Part shown: positions 60,413 to 64,000 of the stretch, piece by piece
Layout: the number at the start of each line of letters is the position of its first letter
How positions within the stretch are numbered: the stretch's first letter is position 1
Notes under the pieces: model-generated
What the model saw: only the letters and a program-made list of their open reading frames with translations
The model's database searches: none
Told to the model about the DNA's origin: nothing
Position numbers and translations under genes: made by a program
From: Lycocorax pyrrhopterus obiensis
Taxonomy: Eukaryota > Chordata > Aves > Passeriformes > Paradisaeidae
Length of the DNA stretch: 64,000 nucleotides
Direction: 5' to 3'
NCBI GenBank assembly: GCA_014706295.1
Contig: JACSVZ010000001.1
Coordinates: 87,170,237-87,234,236, forward strand

Positions 60413-63400
60413 CCAACATAGCCAGGATCTCTGGTTCTCCTCCAGTTGCTGTTCTTACCAGGGCATTTCTTAGTCTTTACCATAAGGCTGCAAAGAGCTC
60501 TGACCTGTGGGCACGTTGGTGTGACTCTGGAAAGGAGGGAAGGAGTCAGGATACACTGATGCAGTACTGGAGGTCTTGTCTCCAGGGCACACTAGGGAAT
60601 CCAAGTCCTCCAAGGCTTCATGATGGGCTGGCACATTGTCCCTTCATTTCTGTGGGGAAAGGAAAGAGACCAGTGCTGGCTTCAGGCAGTGGCAGACTCG
60701 CTCACAGCACTTACAGCTCTTCCTTTCACACATCCTTCACCCAAGCCTGCTCTAACAATCCTGTTTTACCGGGTTTAGCTCTAAGACTCAGTGTATAATG
60801 GCGTGCAGTTTCCCTTTTTGTTTGAGAGTGAAACTTAGCTCCCTAGAGTAATTAGCCTGTCCCCAAAGGCCTGTCTATGACTACTTTGAGGGTTTTAGCA
60901 TTATATAGACCTTTCCTGCCTCTGCAGTGGGATTGACATTAGCTGTCAGTTAATGCAATGCAGCTCAGCTTGTCCAGTAACTGGATTAAAGACTTTTCTT
61001 CCCATTGAACTGGTGATGGTGACAGTGATAATCAGCAGCAAAGGAAGTTGATCTGGAAACTCATCCAGGGAAACGACTTCTTGTTCAACTCCAGTCAAAG
61101 ACAAAGGATGCTGTGTGACTACTTGCTGCTTTGTTGTCGCTGCTTTTTAACTTGACCTGAAAAAAATTGCTACCAGCCTTTACAAAGTTTATTAGCAGTT
61201 GCCGTTTGTCTGCTTCACAATCCGGAAATTCTTATTAATGGATTTGTTTAAATCAAGAATACGGCAATTATCTTGATTAGTTCACTGAGATGTTATCACT
61301 GTACATTAATTCAATTTCCCTCTGAGCCAAAGTCAAACCTTCTATGCATTATTTAGCCCAGATGAGGCTCTTTTGCTTAAGTCCTTTGTGTGTCCAATTA
61401 GTTTTGAAGGTCACCTCCTCCCATACAGACTCAAACGCTTACACATTGCTCCAACCAAGCCCAGAAATTCAAAACCTTTTCACGGACTCCCCAAGAAGTG
61501 GCTCACAGCTGCCTGGAGGGCAAAGGGTCTCATGGAGCCAGATCTTCAGATGAGTGGTAAGGGGAGCTTTGACCCGTAACACTGGAGGCTGTTTTACAGA
61601 GAACCAAACTCTGCCAAACCTCACACACTGTAACGGGTGGAAGATAGGAGCCAGCTGGACTGAGCATGCAGGAGGACCTTGAATGGCTTCCCAGTGACCC
61701 CCAGTGCTCAGCAGAGGTCCCACCCCAGCACCAGGAGCTTTTGGTGCCAAAGCCAATGCCCTGGTCTGTGTGATTGTGATTTATCAGGTCATACACAGAG
61801 TTTTACAGGTTTTGATTTAGTAGTTCAGTAGTTCAAATGAGGGTCTTGTTCTACTCCTGCAGCAGACTGGATTATGAGAAACACCTTTGGCTTTTGTCCT
61901 CCCTCCTCTTTTAGCAAGATTTCTTAGTTCCACTTGTTCCATAATTCCTACATGATAAAATGATGAGATTCTCATCATTGTTCCTCCAGCAAAGTTGCAG
62001 TGAAACTCCAGTAAGTGCTGTGATAAAATAGCAGTTCTCCAGTACCTTCACTAAGCTGTGAGGTCACGTTTTGAGCCTTTGGCCTGCCCTGAAATGAATG
62101 CCTGATGGCAAAGTTTAGTTGAGAACCAAGGGAATTATGAGTATCATAAAAGCTAGAAAGAGATCTTCCTCTTCTTTTTTGGGCAGTCAGAAAATTCAGC
62201 AGACTGTGACCACAGCCTGGCCTTTGGTCATTAGGGAGAGGACTTGCCTTCATGCATTTTTGAGTATTATCAGTTTGTCTGTTACAGATTTATTTTTAAT
62301 GTCGTGTTTAATGTTGTTTGAAAAATTGGGATGAGGCGAGCTTGTTAAGAGGCGCTGGGTACACATTGATATAATCACATGCAAAATATAGTTTGCAAGG
62401 TCCATTTAGACACTTTGGCACTAAATGCAATATTATTATAGTGAATTTTTTCTGATCTATTTGACTTGTAGTTTTAAAAGGCTGATGAAATGTGAAGAAG
62501 CTAAAATGAGGAAACACAGAGACTCAGGCAAGAAATTGATTTCAGAATAGATGGTACTTAGGATGCTCTTTAATTCCCAAGGTCCAGGTCTCTACACAAT
62601 GGTAATGTGATAAATGAAAGCTCTGAATGTTTACAAGCCAACAATTAGGCCTCATAAGCACCAAATACCATTTTAATTCTGTGCATTGAACCTTAGCTAA
62701 ATACGTTTCCAATTGGGAATGGATGGCAACGGCTTCCTTTGCTGGCCTAATAATTGCCACTGTAATTGTAAGTGCTGAGGCTTTGCAGCAGGTTTGAATG
62801 GGAGGCAGCAGCTGTGTTAGCAGGTGATGGATTCATCGCTCCGAGTGGCTGCTGTGTGCACTCCCACTTCAGTATTTCCTTAATGCTGGGGCTTTCAGAG
62901 CATTTGGAGAACACAGAAGTCTTAGGCTGTGATGAAAACTGGCCCAGCCCTAAATCCCAATGCTGTGGAAACAGGCTAGGCAGCTTAGCTGCAAAATGAG
63001 GTGACTAGGAGAGATTTATGTTACTGCAAATACCAGGGCACACCTGCAGCTACATAAGAGCCAGTCGCTTGGCCTTCCTCTCCAAGCTGAGGTGTGCCCG
63101 GTAAGGGCCTTTATAGGGCTGAAAGCAGAGGTGGAAGGAACCGACTCATTTAACTCGTTAAGCATATTACCCATTTGGAATAGGCAAGTCTTCGCATCCC
63201 TGGGAGACAGTGGGTATGTGATAGATGATATCAGGCATGTGTTGTGTGAGCTAGATCAGGGAAAAGGGGGAAAATGCTCCAGTTTGAGTAAAAACAGAAA
63301 AGAGAAAAGGAACTGCCTGCTGAGTGTGTTACGCTGTGTGTGTTCATACTAAGGGGCTTCCCACACCTCCGTTTGCTTTGCCACCACAGTGCTAAAAGGA

Positions 63401-64000
63401 GCTTTAGTCCGGACGTGAGCATTTTACACTTATTCTGCCACCAACTAAAAATAATAATAAAAATGGGAACGGTCTAATTATCCTACCTTCTCGCTTTTCT
63501 GCCTTTGTAAGGCAGGACCTCCTTGCAGCTGCAAATCAGTGAGCTGTCACCCCCAAAGCCAGTCCTTGGCAGGTTCCTGTCTGGCTGCTGGGCAGGGAGA
63601 GATGCAGCAGCTCCTGCACATGCAGAAAACACAGATGGTCCTGGTTCCTTCTGAAGGAGGTTAATAGGGTGACTAAGGATGTGCCAAAAGTCTAATATAC
63701 TTGTGCAGACATCTTAAACCAGTTCCAGCAGACCATTCCAGACTGTTTTGGCCCAAAAGGAGCCTTGCTTCTCAGGATCCAAAGTCTCAAATGGAAGTCC
63801 TTGCTCTTGATGAAGTACTGTGAGTTTTGTACAGCTGTAAAAATGTAACCGTGTAAATTAAGTGTATTGTACTTAGTCATTTTTACTTTACAAGAAAAAT
63901 GTGTGCACAGAGGTCTAGGCACCATCACGCTGTTTCATGCTCTTTTTTCCTGCCATTTTAACCTAATTTGCACAGGCAGAGGTTACTGGCAGATTTCTCC

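Larger units (their letters stand above)
56724..64000 (+). other. TENM4: TENM4 intron, 5' part (next exon outside window)
   Basis: Starts at donor gtaagta. More than 7.2 kb without any teneurin segment such as the expected EYDSFGRLTNVT continuation. It holds a CTATC microsatellite (58936-58995), a short hairpin at 60325-60347 and an antisense CR1 tail (60351-60412). Several AT-rich stretches with homeodomain-like words are discussed under findings. No gene is seen. Confidence 0.85.

Noticed and set aside
60325..60798. Plus-strand open frame of 157 codons
   Set aside because: Begins in a CR1 tail and continues into intron with no recognisable protein. Chance frame.
1..64000. miR-708, the microRNA hosted by TENM4 in other vertebrates
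   Set aside because: It sits in an early TENM4 intron, far upstream of these exons. I saw no matching mature sequence here.
1..64000. CRISPR arrays, operons, tRNA or rRNA genes, or a novel defence-like system
   Set aside because: None was seen. The only regular arrays are two pentanucleotide microsatellites, and the only gene is an intron-rich vertebrate one.

Overview
This is a window of vertebrate, almost certainly avian, nuclear DNA. The evidence is a set of about 16 CR1 LINE 3' ends of the bird type (their ends carry ATTCTATG-type repeats and the phrase ggttggaagggacc), AT-rich introns, GT-AG splice sites throughout, and no compact gene packing. The whole window is the interior of one gene on the + strand. 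I recognise it as teneurin-4 (TENM4/ODZ4) from the protein its exons spell. Neither end of the gene is present: the cytoplasmic, transmembrane and EGF-repeat exons lie upstream, and most of the YD shell plus the ABD and Tox-like C-terminus lie downstream.

Ten coding exons can be placed to the base: 3193-3409, 17473-17592, 24862-25123, 30830-31097, 33107-33250, 34258-34507, 36978-36998, 43282-43514, 52621-52775 and 55846-56723. Joined, they give 2,548 nt of open frame (about 850 residues, numbered here from the first, split, codon), and all phases match. In order they encode the end of the Cys-rich region, the transthyretin/carboxypeptidase-regulatory-like domain, the FN-plug, a six-bladed NHL beta-propeller and the first strands of the YD shell. 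No frameshift or internal stop was found.

The most interesting item is a 21-nt microexon (36978-36998), too short for ORF finding. It adds seven residues (RNKDFRH) between propeller blades 1 and 2. It has a strong polypyrimidine tract, a TGC motif about 19 nt before the exon, a TGCTAAC branch site and two TGCATG (RBFOX-type) motifs downstream. The donor of the exon before it is weak. This matches the known teneurin splice site that tunes adhesion partner choice, here with a readable cis-regulatory layout.

The introns (1.0 to 14.1 kb, with 3.2 kb and 7.3 kb partial introns at the edges) hold CR1 fragments in both orientations, one long CR1 piece with reverse-transcriptase remnants interrupted by a probable antisense solo LTR, two MIR-like relics, two pentanucleotide microsatellites, and several AT-rich stretches that read like conserved regulatory DNA but cannot be proven so without alignment. 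I found no second gene, RNA gene, CRISPR array or unknown multi-gene system.
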